Part shown: positions 22,328-37,159 of the stretch, piece after piece
Numbering within the stretch: the first letter of the stretch is position 1
Layout: each line of letters starts with the position of its first letter
Assembly: GCF_018446385.1 (NCBI RefSeq)
Contig: NC_055996.1
Span: forward strand, 17,781,317 to 17,845,316
Length of the DNA stretch: 64,000 nucleotides
Direction: 5' to 3'
DNA from: Zingiber officinale
Lineage: Eukaryota > Streptophyta > Magnoliopsida > Zingiberales > Zingiberaceae
Translations under genes and position numbers: made by a program
The notes under the pieces: model-generated
Database searches by the model: none
Told to the model about the DNA's origin: nothing
Seen by the model: the letters and a program-made list of their open reading frames with translations, nothing else

Positions 22328-24442
22328 TGTTAAAATGTATACTAAAAGCCTAGCTTTTTGTATAAACTTTTATTTTGAAATGAGAATCACATTGGTCAAA
22401 TGTCTGCATTTAGTTAAATGCAGTTGCCCATTTAATTTATATTATAGATAACATAGTGTGTGGTGTCACACAGAAAATCATGTTATCAGTTCCTTATAAA
22501 TTATAAATAAAAGCTCACAACCAAGATGGATTGGGACAAACCATTGGAATGGTTGTAGTATAATTTGGTACTAATTTATCTTAACTATAAAATTACATTA
22601 GTACACTATGTGTGTATAGAGCAGGACCAATTGAGGTTGTTCCTTTTATACTGACTGCATAAAAGAACAGAACCTCTGTTATTATGGATGTGTGTATTTT
22701 TAATCCCGATATAATAACAAGAACATGTACTTAGTATTTATTTCTTTAATTTATCAAAGAGTGAGATTTATTCGTTAAATCAATAGGCCCGATAAGTTGG
22801 GAAATAATATTATTTATATGGTGTGTTGTTGATTATAAAAAGAAACTGTGTTCTATTTATTAGGATAATGATGTCCCCTTGAAGAGCTCATAAGGATTGT
22901 CATGTAACCCTTGCAGGTGGACTTAGTTCCGACATAACAATGAAATTGAGTGGTACTACTCTTGGAGCTAAATGTTAATTAAGTGAGTTGTCAGTAACTC
23001 ATTTAATTAATGGACATTCAATATCTTAAACACAGGGAGATTAACACACTCATGATAAAAATGAGGCCATAATATAATATGAGATTGGTGCGGTAATTCA
23101 ATAATAACTCTTTAATAGTATGAGTTATTATTGATTAACTTGAGTTGGGTGTTCGGGTCGAACACAGGAAGATCAAGTTCATCAAGAGGCCAAAATCAAT
23201 TCCTCCACTAGGTCCCTGTTGTAACCTCTATGTATAAGCCTCGCATCCACCTAAGTCATCCTTATGGTCGGCCACATCCTTGTTTGGTGCCCAAGCAAGG
23301 GGGCGGCCACCCCTTGCTTGGTGCCCAAGCAAGGGGCCAGCCAAGATGGGTTTAAAAGTGAGTTTTTAATTTTTTTTTTAATCTTTTTTTTAACCATCTA
23401 CAATGTTTTAAAAGAGAGATTTTAAATTTTAAAAATTTTCCTTTTTTGAAGTCATCCACATGGCTTTAAAAAATAGTTTTAAATTTAAAAAATCTTTCCT
23501 TTTATAGTCATCTACAATGATTTAAAAGAGAGATTTTATTTTTGTTAAAACTTTCTTTTTTTATAACCATGATTTAAAAGAGAGGTTTTAATTTTAAAAA
23601 ATCTTTCCTTTTTGTTATCATCTACAATATTTAAAAGAGGGATTTTTAATTTTAAAAATTTCCTTTTATAGTCATCCACAATAGGAAATTTAAAAGAGAA
23701 ATTTTAATTATTGTTAAAATCTTTCTTTTTTAGCCATTACCAAGGATTATAAAAGAAAATAGATGGTGCCTTAGAAATAATAATCATCTACACAATTTCT
23801 ATTCCTCTTCTATTCTCCTTGTGGACGGCACCCTCATATTCTTATTTTCCCCTTGCTTTCTCACCTAAGGTCAGCGGCATCAAGAGGCTTCAACCATCTT
23901 GTGGTCGGCGGGTTGCAAAGAAGAAAGAAGAACAAGAGGTGGTGTTCCTAGCTTTGATCCCTTGGTGGCCGAAAGTCTTGGAATAAAGGACTTAGGTGTT
24001 TTTCGCATCTTGATAGATCGTCGCTCACACGACGTCCAAGAGGAGGAGAGGAATACAGTAAAAGATCAAGAGGTCTTTAAGCTACAAAGAAAGGTATAAC
24101 TAGTTAATTGTTTCCGCTGTATACTATTTTATTTTTCCTTTCTATAATATTCAATTTCTTTTAAAGGCTTTGATTAAGAAGTGGTGGATGATCTCATACC
24201 TAAGAAGGCCGAGTGTCTCGCCAACGACCTGAAAGTCAATCCTTGAAATAGATATTTAATCAACTTCTGTAATATGGTTTAATTTCTGATGAACATATGG
24301 GTTGAACTTGGATTAATAATGTTAAGTTTCGTTTGCAATCCAAGTTTAACTTATGAAAAACACATGGGTTGTTAGGAAATATTCTGTACTTGTACAAATT
24401 TTTATAAAGGGAAACAGAATGAAATTCTAAATAGCGCCAACA
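22328..24442 (+). repeat. 3' LTR of the deleted Copia element
   Basis: It begins TGTTAAAATGTATACTAAAA right after the polypurine-like AAGTATAAGTGTGAGAT and ends TAGCGCCAACA. It aligns with the 5' LTR except for the missing block of about 95 bases near 24140 and scattered substitutions. Confidence 0.9.
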
Positions 24443-24447
24443 ATAAT

Positions 24448-25320
24448 GAAATTATTTAGTTTAATTATAGAATTTTTTTTCCGTAACATAAAATTCATAA
24501 AATTGTATATATGCGAAATACAGATTACCGTTTTGAAATTTAAGTATATCATTTAATCGATATATACTAGAACTGATGGTGGCATATTCAACACCTATTT
24601 CTGATTGGCTTATTGATCCTACACGTATTTCGTTATTGCGGTTATTTTTCAAGATAGTTTGAAGAGATTTGTTGACGCTTTCCTTTTATATTTTATTTGT
24701 CGACGGACCATTATATTTTCGGCATCGAGATTGGTTTTATGTTATTTTATCTTCATCTAACTATTACCCTTGTTATTACGACTTAGTAATAGGTTCTTGA
24801 ACGATAAACCAAGTATAAGATTTCTAGATTTAGAGATTTAAAGATCTAAGCAGAAGAAAACAAAATTTTCACTTTTACTTAGAATTAGCGAAAAGAGAAC
24901 AAATGTAGCTAAATTATAGAGACATGCAAAAAAATATTGAGCATCTATTAAACTTGAATGCATGGTTTGATAAATTGCCAGCTAAAAAACTTAATTTCAT
25001 TTTTGTCTTCCTCCTCTTGACTTCCAAAATTAACTATTACATGCAAAATTCCTTAAACTTAGAGACATGAATAGAAAAATGGATAAAACAAACAATTAGA
25101 TAGAAATCAGTAACCTCGCCGAGCAAAATTCATAGATACATAAAATTATAATCTCACCTTCATTAAATGCAAAACAAAAGTAGCAGACAAAATAAATAGA
25201 AGTTGTCTCGATATCTAAACTGATCCAACATAAGATTAATAAGACGAGCATACCTCTGGAATGAGAAATGAAATCTCTTTTGAAACTAAAATAACAAGCA
25301 TGAGTCCTTAGCACGTGCAA
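24448..25320. other. AT-rich gap downstream of RPL8
   Basis: Nothing gene-like is seen. The part near 25320 is expected to hold the 3' untranslated region and polyadenylation signals of RPL8, but no single site could be chosen. Confidence 0.4.
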
Positions 25321-25321
25321 T

Positions 25322-27480
<2,159 letters not shown>

Positions 27481-27489
27481 CACGTGACC

Positions 27490-27836
27490 TTTCTTTGTAT
27501 CACAGGCACCAATGTTATATGTTAGATAAGCTGATCTCTTAAATGCATCTTTGAGAGGTTTTTAAACAGGGGTATAAAATTAAAAAGTTAAGGAAAAAAA
27601 CTCTACGATTTAAGGTTTATAGTTTATGAGCGTGAAATTTTAAATTTATTTTTCATCTCAAAATTAATAATAAATAACGTATAAAAAATTGATAATGTAG
27701 AGTCATGAGAAAATTATAGAAATATTTTTTATTGGGGAGAGATTGGTTTTATATTTGTATGTGACATTAAAAACTTAAACAACTCATATAAAGCTCTAAG
27801 TCTACTAATCAAGAGACAATGCAAGTCATTAAACTT
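27490..27836. other. Gap; part repeated at 57845-58030
   Basis: From about 27545 to 27720 the sequence (TTTGAGAGGTTT.., AAAAAAACTCTA, AAATTTATTTTT.., TTGATAATGTAG) is a diverged direct copy of 57845-58030, on the other side of the PIF element. No coding sequence. Confidence 0.55.
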
Positions 27837-28109
27837 TACAGCAACTCCAATCAATACACCAATATATCAAATATGGTGTAAAAGTAATACCAAATTATTC
27901 CATCAAACTCCCACGCCCAAGATGGTGTGAGAATAGTGTCCGGATTTTCATTACTTTTATTATCCAAAATTATCCTAGTCGGGGATTTTTCTTTTCTAAG
28001 CCCGAGTGAGCTTAGTTTTCATCGACAAGATGTCGACCTCCAACAAGCATTAGAGGAAATATTTCTTTTTTGTACGTCTTCCAGAGCGACTGAAAATATT
28101 TCTGTGAAT

Positions 28110-28430
28110 TTTTTCTAAATATTTTCATTGTTAGGTCATATCATCATCTGCACATTAAAAAATATATATATTTAGTACCAAGTCACATCAACTACCCAAG
28201 TTGCCCTGATGTTGACATTATTGTGTCACATTATTTGTGTAATTTTATTCAAATGTGTTCATTGTTAGTTCATGTCATCCGCACAAAAAAATGTGTATTC
28301 AATGCTAGGTCACATCACTTGCCTAACTTGCCTTGATGTTGTCATTGTTGTGTCACGTTATTTGTCCAATTTTATCCAAATGTGTTCATTGTTAGATCAC
28401 GTCATATGTACAAAATAAAAAAAAATGTAG
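28110..28430. repeat. 127-bp tandem repeat, about 2.5 copies
   Basis: Units start at 28183 and 28310 with TCACATCA..TGCC, and share GATGTTG, TTGTGTCAC, AAATGTGTTCATTGTTAG and GCACAAAAAA. A partial unit precedes them at about 28125. They lie in the 5' part of PIF element 1. Confidence 0.75.
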
Positions 28431-28489
28431 ATATAACACACATTATAAATACATACCTCATAAGCAACATATACCTCATTCATTCAATT

Positions 28490-29267
28490 ATCTCAGAAAA
28501 TAGATAACAATAATGAAGGTATACCAAATTTATCATCTTCAAGCTCTAATGATGATAACAATGAGGAAATATTTGGTGTAAGGCAATAACTGATCACTAA
28601 AATGATTTCTACTAACAATCAAATTATCTTGAATTATCTTAATGAAGAAAACAACCAAAGCAAACATCGAGGCTCAATTCTTGGTCATAATGTGATCAAT
28701 CATAATCGTGAAGCTGTTGATTGTAATCTATTCAATGAATATTTTATCAAAAATGCACCGTATAATGATACAATGTTTCAAAGAAGATTTTGAGTGAGGC
28801 AGAATTTATTTATGCGTATCTATTATGTTGTTAGTAATCATGACAACTATTTTATCCAAATAAGAGATGGATTCGGAAGACTTGGTTTGTTAGGCTTACA
28901 AAAAATAGCAGCTGCATTTCGGATATTGGTGTACGACGTACCAACCTAAGCTACTGATGAGTACATTAAAATAGGAGAATCGACTGTCATTGAAAGTATG
29001 AAACGATTTTATTGTGCTGTTATTGAAGTTTTTAGAGGACATTACCTGCGATCTCCAAACACTCACGATGTTGTTAGGCTACTCTAGATTGGTGAGCAAC
29101 GAGGTTTTCTAGGTACGTTAGGTAGCCTAGATTACATGAACTGAGGGTGGAAAAATTGTCCAACAGCATGAGCAAGACAATATTCCGATCGTAGTGGAAA
29201 GCTAACAATTATTCTGGGAGTTATAGCTCATTATGATCTGTGGATCTAGCATGCGTATTTTGGGTTG
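28490..29267 (+). pseudogene. PIF/Harbinger transposase, N-terminal half
   Basis: Readable blocks in order are NYFIQIRDGFGRLGLLGLQK (about 28850), IAAAFRILVYDVP, DEYIKIGESTVIESMKRFYC (about 28960), then IGEQRGFLGTLGSLDYMN with the first catalytic Asp (about 29090), GWKNCP, and LTIILGVIAHYDLWI. Several stops interrupt it. It ends at YFGL, where the solo LTR was inserted, and continues in phase at 48780. The family cuts and pastes DNA with a DDE nuclease, usually with a partner Myb-like protein. No Myb-like partner was found in this element. Confidence 0.85.
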
Positions 29268-30073
29268 TGATGTCCGTAGGTTATATATATTTCTAGCATT
29301 TTTTAACGTACATCTACTTATATTTTATGAATATAATCTATGTTTGTTGCACCATATTTCATTATTATATCATACTTCCATTTTATTTGTTCGGAGATCC
29401 ACTCTTTACTTTTTTTTATTAGCAGGACGCAATTCAAATCAATAATAGAGAGGAAAAAAAGACTCAACACGGGCTAGATAAATACATGAAACATACATGA
29501 AGGAAAAGGCTTTCAAAAGACTTTCAAATTAGAGTTTTAATCAAGGAATACACTTTGGCCATGTTCCTTGACACGTGTATATTTGTATAGAAGAAATTTG
29601 ATGGAAAACTGAACTAAAATGGAGTTTAGAGCCTCCAAAGTATTCAAACTGTGCATATGTCTTTTTTCATACACGGCCGTGTGGAATTTTCTATATTGTA
29701 GACTAAAAGTAAAATAACCATAACTTTTTTCTTAGTTGGAGTTTTGGGTTGTTCCAGATACTAAAATGTAGATAACTTCAAGATCTACAATTTTGCTTCA
29801 GACTTCAACTAGAAATAACCACGTTTAGATGATATAAAAGATGCTTCCATGAGACATGGCCATAATAAGGCCATGCTAGGGCTAAGTTTTTTTCCCAGGT
29901 TCATAAGACACGGTTGTGTGAAATCACACGGTCGTGTCTCTCATCCGGAGCTTATTAATAGAAAGGTCATGTGAAGTCACATAGTCGTGCCTCCTTTCTA
30001 GAGCCCTTTCATACTTTAGCCATACCAAAAGGCACGGTCGTGACTTGGTCTAGACAGGGGTCATGCCTAGTAC

Positions 30074-30080
30074 TATAAAA
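30074..30080 (+). promoter_or_regulatory. TATA box of the split solo LTR
   Basis: TATAAAA lies right after the CACGG..CGTG palindrome cluster. It is placed by motif and position only. Confidence 0.45.
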
Positions 30081-30698
30081 GAGGATTTTCTCTCATTTTC
30101 ACTCATCTTTGGCTTAGGGTTCTGCCCCATTCCTTAGAGAAGGGTTCTGCCCCCTTGGGGGAACCTAAATTATCCATCTTCACTGATCCGTCTACCTCCA
30201 AAGCAAGGATTGCAAGCAAGAAGACTGACATCGAATTGATAAGCATTCCTCTCTTCTTTATCTAACGTTTTGGATTGTAGGATAATTTATTTCTTGTCTC
30301 TTGTTTGTTATTCCTTTGCAATTGAGTAGATCTTTAGATCTAAGATGTAGAAAGTAGTTGTGATGTAATATAATGTATGAACTATATATTTGAACATTTT
30401 TTTGTGCAATGATATGTTCTATAGACTTGTTTTGATATATTGTACATGCCTTGTATGTATTTAATGAAATCTGTATTGTTAGGGTCGAAATGTCCTAGAG
30501 AGGGGGGGTGAATAGCTTGTCGTGCGCTTATCATCTTGCTTCTTGGTGATGATAGCCAGCGAAAAATACAAGAAATAAAAATACAATGCTAACACAAAGG
30601 ATTTACTTGGTATCCACCTCGAGAAGAGGTGACTAATCCAAGGATCCACACATGACACGCACTCTCAACTATGAAAACACTCCTTTACGGTAACTATC

Positions 30699-33112
30699 TG
30701 TTGGTTAGTCCTAGAAAGGTCGTACCGGTTCCACTGTACAAAAATTTTGTACAAGTGTCGAACCTTTCCTAAATAACCTATTGTGTTCTTTAGAAGTTAA
30801 ATTACGAATCGCAGACGGAACTTAACATCATTGATTCCAAATTTAACTTATCTATTCTTGATGGTTTAGATTTGGATCACAAACAGAACTTAACACTATT
30901 GATCCAAATCCACCTATGTTATTTATTCCATTAAATATTAATTTCCAAAATTGGCTTCCAAGACTGCATGGCAAGGCACATGACCTTCTTGGGTATAGGA
31001 GCATCCACCACCGCCTGGACAAAGCCTTTTAAGGAAAGCTAATATTTAATTTCCTTAAATAACTCTAGGTTAACCAAAAAGAACAATCGAATCACAAATT
31101 CAAAAAATAAAGAAAACACAAACTCGAAAAATAAATTCGAAAAACTAGATCTAATGCCTCTTGTGCTTGGAATTCTTATAAAGAGAAATAATTAGCATGA
31201 TGCGGAAAACAATTGCTAATTATACCTTCTCTTTGTATGTTAATGACCTCAAGATCTTCTGCCGTATTCCTCGCGTCGCCTTGGACATCGTGTGGCCAAC
31301 GATCCTCCAAGAAGAACACCACCTAAAAGCTTTCTTCCTCTTCCTCTTCCTCTAAAATCTGGCCACCACCACCACCAAGGAAGAGAGCAAAAGGGAAAAG
31401 AAGAGGGGAGAGGGAGGGTCGGCCACCTAGAGAGACTCCACCAAGAGAATAAGAATTGTTATCTCATGAGGCCTCCTCACCCCTTCTTTTATATTACTTG
31501 CCCAAGGTAAATAAGGAAAGACTTTTTACAAAAGTTAAAATCTTCCTCTTGTTTTTCCTTTTCCCTTTTATTTTTCTTTTTCTTTCCTCTTGATTGAATC
31601 AATCACCAAATCATGGATTGGTTTTAATTTTGATTGGTCGGCCCCTTGCTTGGGCACCAAGCAAGGTGGCCGGCCACCTCATCAAGGAAAAAGGAAAAAT
31701 AATTTTTTTATAAAATTTTACAGACTCTCTTCTAATTTCCCAAAGTAGGAGTTAAAAAGGAAAGTTTTAAAAATTAAAACCATGTTTTAAAATTTAAAAC
31801 TTCTCTTATAAAATTTTCTTTTTTAACATGGTGATAGAAAATTTAAATTTTAAAACTTCTCTTTTTTTTTTTCTTAAACCATGAGGATGGTTAAAAAATA
31901 AAAGTTTTAAAACTTTTAAACTTTCTTTTAAAACATGTGGCCTAATTCAAATAAAGAAAGTTTTTAAATTTAAAATCTCTCTTTTAAAACTTGTAGTTTT
32001 CTACAAAGAGAAGATTTTAAAAATTCAAAGCACCCCTCCTTGTTTTAATTATTATGGTCGGGCCCTACATGCTTGGGCACCAAGCAAAGGGCTGACCCTT
32101 TAAGAGGAGATGTGGCCGGCCATTGCTTGGTCACCAAGCAATGGACTGACCCCCTTCTTGGACACCAAGATGGACCTTTCTTTGGATGGACTTGAGGGTT
32201 TAATGAGGTTACGACAGGGACCTAGAGGTGAAATTGGTTTTAGCCTTTCGATGAGCTTGAGTATCCCATGTTCGCCCCGAACACACAACTCAAGTTCATC
32301 GATAATAACTCATTCCACTAGAGAGTCATTATCGCACTACCGCACCAATCCCAAATTACATTATGGGCTCCTTCTTATTATGAGTGTGTTAGTCTCCCTG
32401 TGTTTAAGATAACGAATGTCCACTAATTAAGTAAGTTACTGACAACTCACTTAATTAATATCTATCTCCGAGAGTAGTACCACTCAACTTCATTATCATG
32501 TCGGACTAAGTCCACCTGCAGGGTTTAACATGACAATCCTTATGAGCTCCTCTTGAAGACATTCTCAACCTAGATAACTAGGACATAGTTTCCTTCTATA
32601 ATCAACAACACACATTATAAGTAATATCATTTCCCAACTTATTGGGCCTATTGATTTATCGAACTAAATCTCACCCTTTGATAAGTCAAAGAAATAAATA
32701 CTAAATATATATGCTTGTTATTATATTAGGATTAAGAGCACACACTTCCATAATAACTAAAGACTCGTTCTTTTATTAAGTCAGTATAAAAAGAACTTGC
32801 CTTAAATGGTCCTACTCAATACACTTAGAGTGTACTAGTGTAATTTATTAGTCAAGATAAACTAATACTTAATTACACTACGACTATTCCAATGGTTTGT
32901 TCCTTTCTATCTTAGTCGTGAGCAACTGTTTATAATTTATAAAGAACTGATAACATGATCTTCTGTGTGTGACACCACACACCATGTTATCTACTTTATA
33001 AATTAATTGAACAACTATATCTAACAAATAAAGATAGACATTTGACCAATGTGATTTTTTATTTCAAAAATAAATATTTACAAAAGCTAGGCTTTTAGTA
33101 TACACTCTAACA
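30699..33112 (-). repeat. 3' LTR of the full-length Copia element
   Basis: Plus-strand ends are TGTTGGTTAGTCC and ..ACTCTAACA. Palindromes of type GCTTGGGCACCAAGC are at 31651, 32069, 32123 and 32158, upstream on the minus strand of TATAAAAG (31486-31493). Confidence 0.92.
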
Positions 33113-33134
33113 ATCTCCCACTTATACTAAAAGA

Positions 33135-33425
33135 CTAAGCTGTCATATCTGCTACCATACATCTGATTCTCATTCCCTCCACATGTCGATCAAAAGCTTT
33201 CATCGGAAGGGCCTTAGTGAAAGGATCTGCCAGGTTATCTGCTGATGAAATCTTGGTGACGACAACTTCTCCTCGCTTGACAATGTCTCGTATCAGGTGG
33301 TACTTACGCTCTATATGTTTACTCGCCTTATGGGCTCGTGGTTCCTTCGAGTTTGCAACTGCAACGCTATTATCACAATAAATTGTGATAATTTTGGGCA
33401 AACCAAGAATCACATCTAAGTCCAT
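33135..33425 (-). pseudogene. Copia RNase H, C-terminal part
   Basis: It reads MDLDVILGLPKIITIYCDNS, then AVANSKEPRAHKASKHIERK, and ADPFTKALPMKAFDRHVEGM to the stop at 33135. It is separated from the upstream reverse transcriptase/RNase H frame by a stop just before M at 33425. The acidic residue of YCDNS is present. Confidence 0.88.
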
Positions 33426-33440
33426 TAGAAAGTTTCTGAG

Positions 33441-34811
33441 TCATACAGCTTCTTTGGCTACCTTAGATGCTGCCACATATTCAGCTTCCATGGTTGAGTC
33501 TGAAACGCATTTCTGCATAACACTCCTCCATGCAATAGCTCCACCTCCTAAAGTAAACACATATCCTGATGTAGACTTACTGTTGTCCCTATCTGATTGG
33601 AAATCTGAATCCGTGTAACCCACAGGGAGCAAATCGTCTGCTTGGTAAACTAGCATATAATCTCGAGTCCTTCTCAGGTACTTCAGTATATGCTTTACAG
33701 CAGTCCAATGTCCTTGTCCAGGGTTACTCTGATATTTTCTAATCATGCCCACGACAAAGCAGATATCCGGTCTCGTATACAACATTGCATACATTAGGCT
33801 TCCTACAGCTGAAGCATAAGGAACTGCCTTCATGTCCTCTATCTCCTTTGATGTCTTCAGAGACATCTCTTTAGATAAGGCTACTCTATGCCTAAAAGGT
33901 AAGAAACCTTTCTTGGAGTTCTGCATGCTAAAATGAGCAAGAATTGTATCTATATATGAAGCTTGAGATAGACACAACATTCTTTTCTTGCGATCCCTTA
34001 TGACTTTGATCCCAAGAATGTGTGCACATTCTCCTAAGTCCTTCATATCAAATTGTTTGGACAACCACACCCTTATGTCCGATAATACCTTGACATTGTT
34101 GCCAATTAACAAAATATTATCTACGTATAGTACAAGAAATACCACCACGTTTTCGTTACACTTCTTGTATACACAAGACTCATCCGGACACTAAATAAAT
34201 CCATATGACTGGATTACTTCATTAAATCAGATGTTCCAAGAACTTGAAGCTTGTTTCAGTCCATAAATGGACCGATTGAGCTTGCACACTAGATGCTCTT
34301 TGTCTTTTTCAATTAACCCTTCTGGTTGCTTCATATGGATGTTTTCTTTAAGACTTCCGTTAAGGAATGCTGTCTTGACATCCATTTGCCAAATCTCGTA
34401 ATCCATATGAGCAGCAATTGATAAGAGTATCCGGATAGACTTTAGCATAGCTACCGGCGAAAAAGTCTCCTCATAATCGATTCCCTCTTTTTGAGTATAC
34501 CCTTTCGCAACAAGCCTTGTTTTGAAGGTTTCTACCTTCCCGTCTTCCCCTCTTTTCCTTATGTAGATCCACTTGCATCCAACGGCTTTTATACTATCTA
34601 GTGGTTCTACAAACTCCCAGACCTTATTAGAATACATAGACTCTATTTCAGAATTTATTGTCTTTTGCCAAGATATTGCATCTTTATCTTGGAGTGCTTC
34701 GTTATATGTCCGTGGATCAGGTTCATGTTTACCCGGGATCAAGTCCGAAGACTCTCCCAAAAATATAAATCTTTCAGGTTGCCTTACAACCCTCCCACTA
34801 CAATGAGACAC
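33441..34811 (-). pseudogene. Copia reverse transcriptase and RNase H start
   Basis: The first block (34811-34227) has the reverse transcriptase motifs WKW-like CKWIYIRKRGEDGKVETFK, RLVAKGYTQKEGIDYEETFS, MDVKTAFLNGSLKENIHMKQ and SIYGLKQASSSW. A frame break follows at 34150-34227. The second block (34148-33441) has LYVDNILLIGN, SLMYAMLYTRPDICFVVG, YTDSDFQSDRDNSKSTSGYV and DSTMEAEYVAASKVAKEAV. The YVDD catalytic box reads YVDN, which loses one metal-binding Asp, so the enzyme would be inactive even without the frame breaks. Confidence 0.9.
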
Positions 34812-34868
34812 TGTCTTTGGTCGTGTATCATGTGTGACACGTGTTGCAGTCTCTTGTGGTACTTCATC

Positions 34869-35732
34869 TTATACTGCTGGTATTAAGGTAGACGTGTTCT
34901 CTCTTATTTCTTCTAGAACAATTTCACTCATGGGCTTATGGTTCATTACATAATCTTCCTCTAAAAATCGAGCATTGGTGCTAACAATGATCTTTTGATT
35001 TTTAGGATTATAAAACAAACCACCTTTCGTTCCCTTAGGATATCCCACAAATAGACAAACTTCTGTACGTGATTCCAACTTGTCAGTATCTCCCTTCAGC
35101 ACATGTGCTGTACTACCCCATATCCGGATATGATTCAGACTAGGCTTACGCTCATTCCATAATTCCATGGGAGTAGAAGGAACTGTTTTCGAAGGTACCA
35201 TATTCAGAATGTATACTGTTGTTTCCAGAGCATATCCCCAAAACGAATTTGGTAATTCTGAATAACTCATCATTGATCTAACCATTTCCATAAGAGTTTT
35301 ATTCCTTCGTTCTGCCACACCATTCTGTTGGGGTGTACCTGGTGCAGACAATTGGGTTTCAATCCCAACTTCTGATAAATAATTTCTAAACTCTCCAAAG
35401 AGGTATTCGCCACCACGGTCAGACCGTAGTATCTTGATACTTTTACCAAGACGTTTCTCCACATCAGCCCTATATTCTTTAAACTTATCAAAGAATTCAG
35501 ACTTGCGGCGCATCAAGTAAATGTATCCGTATCTTGAATAATCATCTATAAAGGAGACGAAATATTCATAACCACCTCTTGCCTGGATAGACATAGGACC
35601 ACACAAATCAGAATGAACCAGCTCTAACACATCTTTGGCTTTATACCCCTTGGCCTTAAAAGGTCTCTTGGTCATTTTACCTTCCAAGCAAGATTCACAT
35701 GTTAGAAAGTTTTTCAACTCTAATGAACCCAA
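34869..35732 (-). pseudogene. Copia integrase
   Basis: A 287-codon open stretch has the zinc-binding end ([14 protein letters not shown]), core DDE positions in [21 protein letters not shown] and [14 protein letters not shown], and the C-terminal block [20 protein letters not shown]. It is cut from the upstream gag-protease frame by a stop near 35753 and from the reverse transcriptase by a stop near 34869. All three catalytic acids are present. Confidence 0.9.
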
Positions 35733-35753
35733 AAGTCCATCGACTACAAGCCT

Positions 35754-37157
35754 TTAAATCCTACTTAAGTTAATATAACCAAGCCTTAGATGCCAAAGAT
35801 ATGTTTGGTTCATTTCTGAAGGTTCTTTTCTCTTATTAGGGTTAGAAGATGTGTTATTAATTTCCATATATTGTATTATGGGAGAAATTGGATTTAAAGT
35901 ATATAAATTGCCAACCAATGTACCAGAATAGATAATAACCTTATTTCTCTTTATAACCACATTATTACTAAAAGAAACAGAATATCCATCCAAATATAGT
36001 TTAGAAACTGAAATTAAATTCTTTCTAAAACTGGGTGCATAAAGACAATTTTTTAAAACCAAACTTCTATTCCTATCAAAAGATAAGTAGACATCTCCCA
36101 CTACAACAGCCGCCACCTTAGTAGCATTGCTCATGTAAACGGTTATCTCTCCTTCAAATAGTTGTCGGCTTTCCTTGAACCCCTGCAAAAAATTGCAGAC
36201 ATGATCAGTGGCTCCCGTATCTACACACCAGGTGCTGGTAGATAACACCGCTAAACATGTTTCAACTACTAGAGCATGAGATATACCTTTATTGTTCTGA
36301 TTCCTACGAGGACAGTCCGCCTTCCAATGTCCTATCTGCTTGCAAATGAAGCACTTGCCCTTCAGCTTCTTCATTCCAACCTTTTGTCCTGTACCCTGAG
36401 ATTTATTCACCTTCGTTGCTAAAAAGGTCTGTTTCTTCTTCTTCTTGCCTTTCGACTTAGAAGTAGAACCATTTTCAGTATAGTGAATCTGAGAACTGTG
36501 ACGAAATATTCCTTCTGCTGCCTGTAGTTCTGTCAGAAGTTCCGTCAACGTATACTCTCTTTTATTCATGTTATAGTTCAGGCGGAACTGCTCAAAACTT
36601 CTGGGTAGCGTTTGGAGAATTATATCGACCTGGGTTTCCCCATCGATTTCACCTCCAGGGACTTGTATTTCATTCAGATAAGTCATCATTTTAAGGATAT
36701 GATCCCTTATGGGTGTCCCCTCTGACATGGTGGCTGTCATTAACTTTCTCATTGCCTCTTGCCTAGCAGTCCGACTCTGGTGCCCAAAGAGTTCTTTGAG
36801 ATTGTTCATTATATCATAAGCAGTTGGTAAATCTTGATGCTGATGTTGTAATACATTTGACATTGAAGCCAAAATGTAACACCACGTCATCTCATCTGCT
36901 TTTAACCATTTCTTATGATACTCAATCTCCTCTAGGGTAGAATCACTATTAGGTGTAGCTGGGCATTACTCTGACAGTACAAACTTATAACTTTCAGCAG
37001 TTAAGACAATATCCAGGTTTCTTATCCAATCTATATAGTTTGGACCAGTGAGTCTATTTTCTTTCAGTATAATGGCCAGTGGGTTGAAAGTCATCCTAAG
37101 AATCACAAAATAAATTTTGGTCAGGACTCTAAATTTATAATAATATTGATTCCTCAA
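35754..37157 (-). pseudogene. Copia gag, protease and GAG-pre-integrase
   Basis: The start is at 37094, reading MTFNPLAIILKENRLTGPNY. A stop and frame break at about 36966-36890 are followed by an open frame of 378 codons. It holds the UBN2 capsid part (MSNVLQHQHQDLPTAYDIMN), the zinc knuckle CFICKQIGHWKADC (about 36350-36310), the protease motif WCVDTGATDHVCN (about 36230, active Asp kept) and GAG-pre-integrase (YLWHLRLGYINL). This is the N-terminal part of the polyprotein of the 30699-40635 element. Confidence 0.9.
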
Positions 37158-37159
37158 AC

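Larger units (their letters stand above)
18008..24442 (+). mobile_element. Copia element deleted to LTRs, leader and RNase H tail
   Basis: The 5' LTR is 18008-20219 and the 3' LTR 22328-24442, flanked by the 5-bp duplication ATAAT (18003-18007, 24443-24447). It belongs to the same family as the element at 30699-40635. The leader (20220-about 21350) matches the complement of 37160-38205. The start of gag (GATTCTTAGGAT..TTTCAATCC at about 21316) is then joined directly to the RNase H region at the SKxTSGYVFTLGGG codons. About 4 kb of gag-pol is thus missing. A hAT MITE sits exactly in the TSG codons. The element cannot move on its own. Confidence 0.9.

Noticed and set aside
28602-28793. Small separate gene at the start of PIF element 1
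   Set aside because: It reads in line with the N-terminal part of the decayed transposase and has no separate family match.
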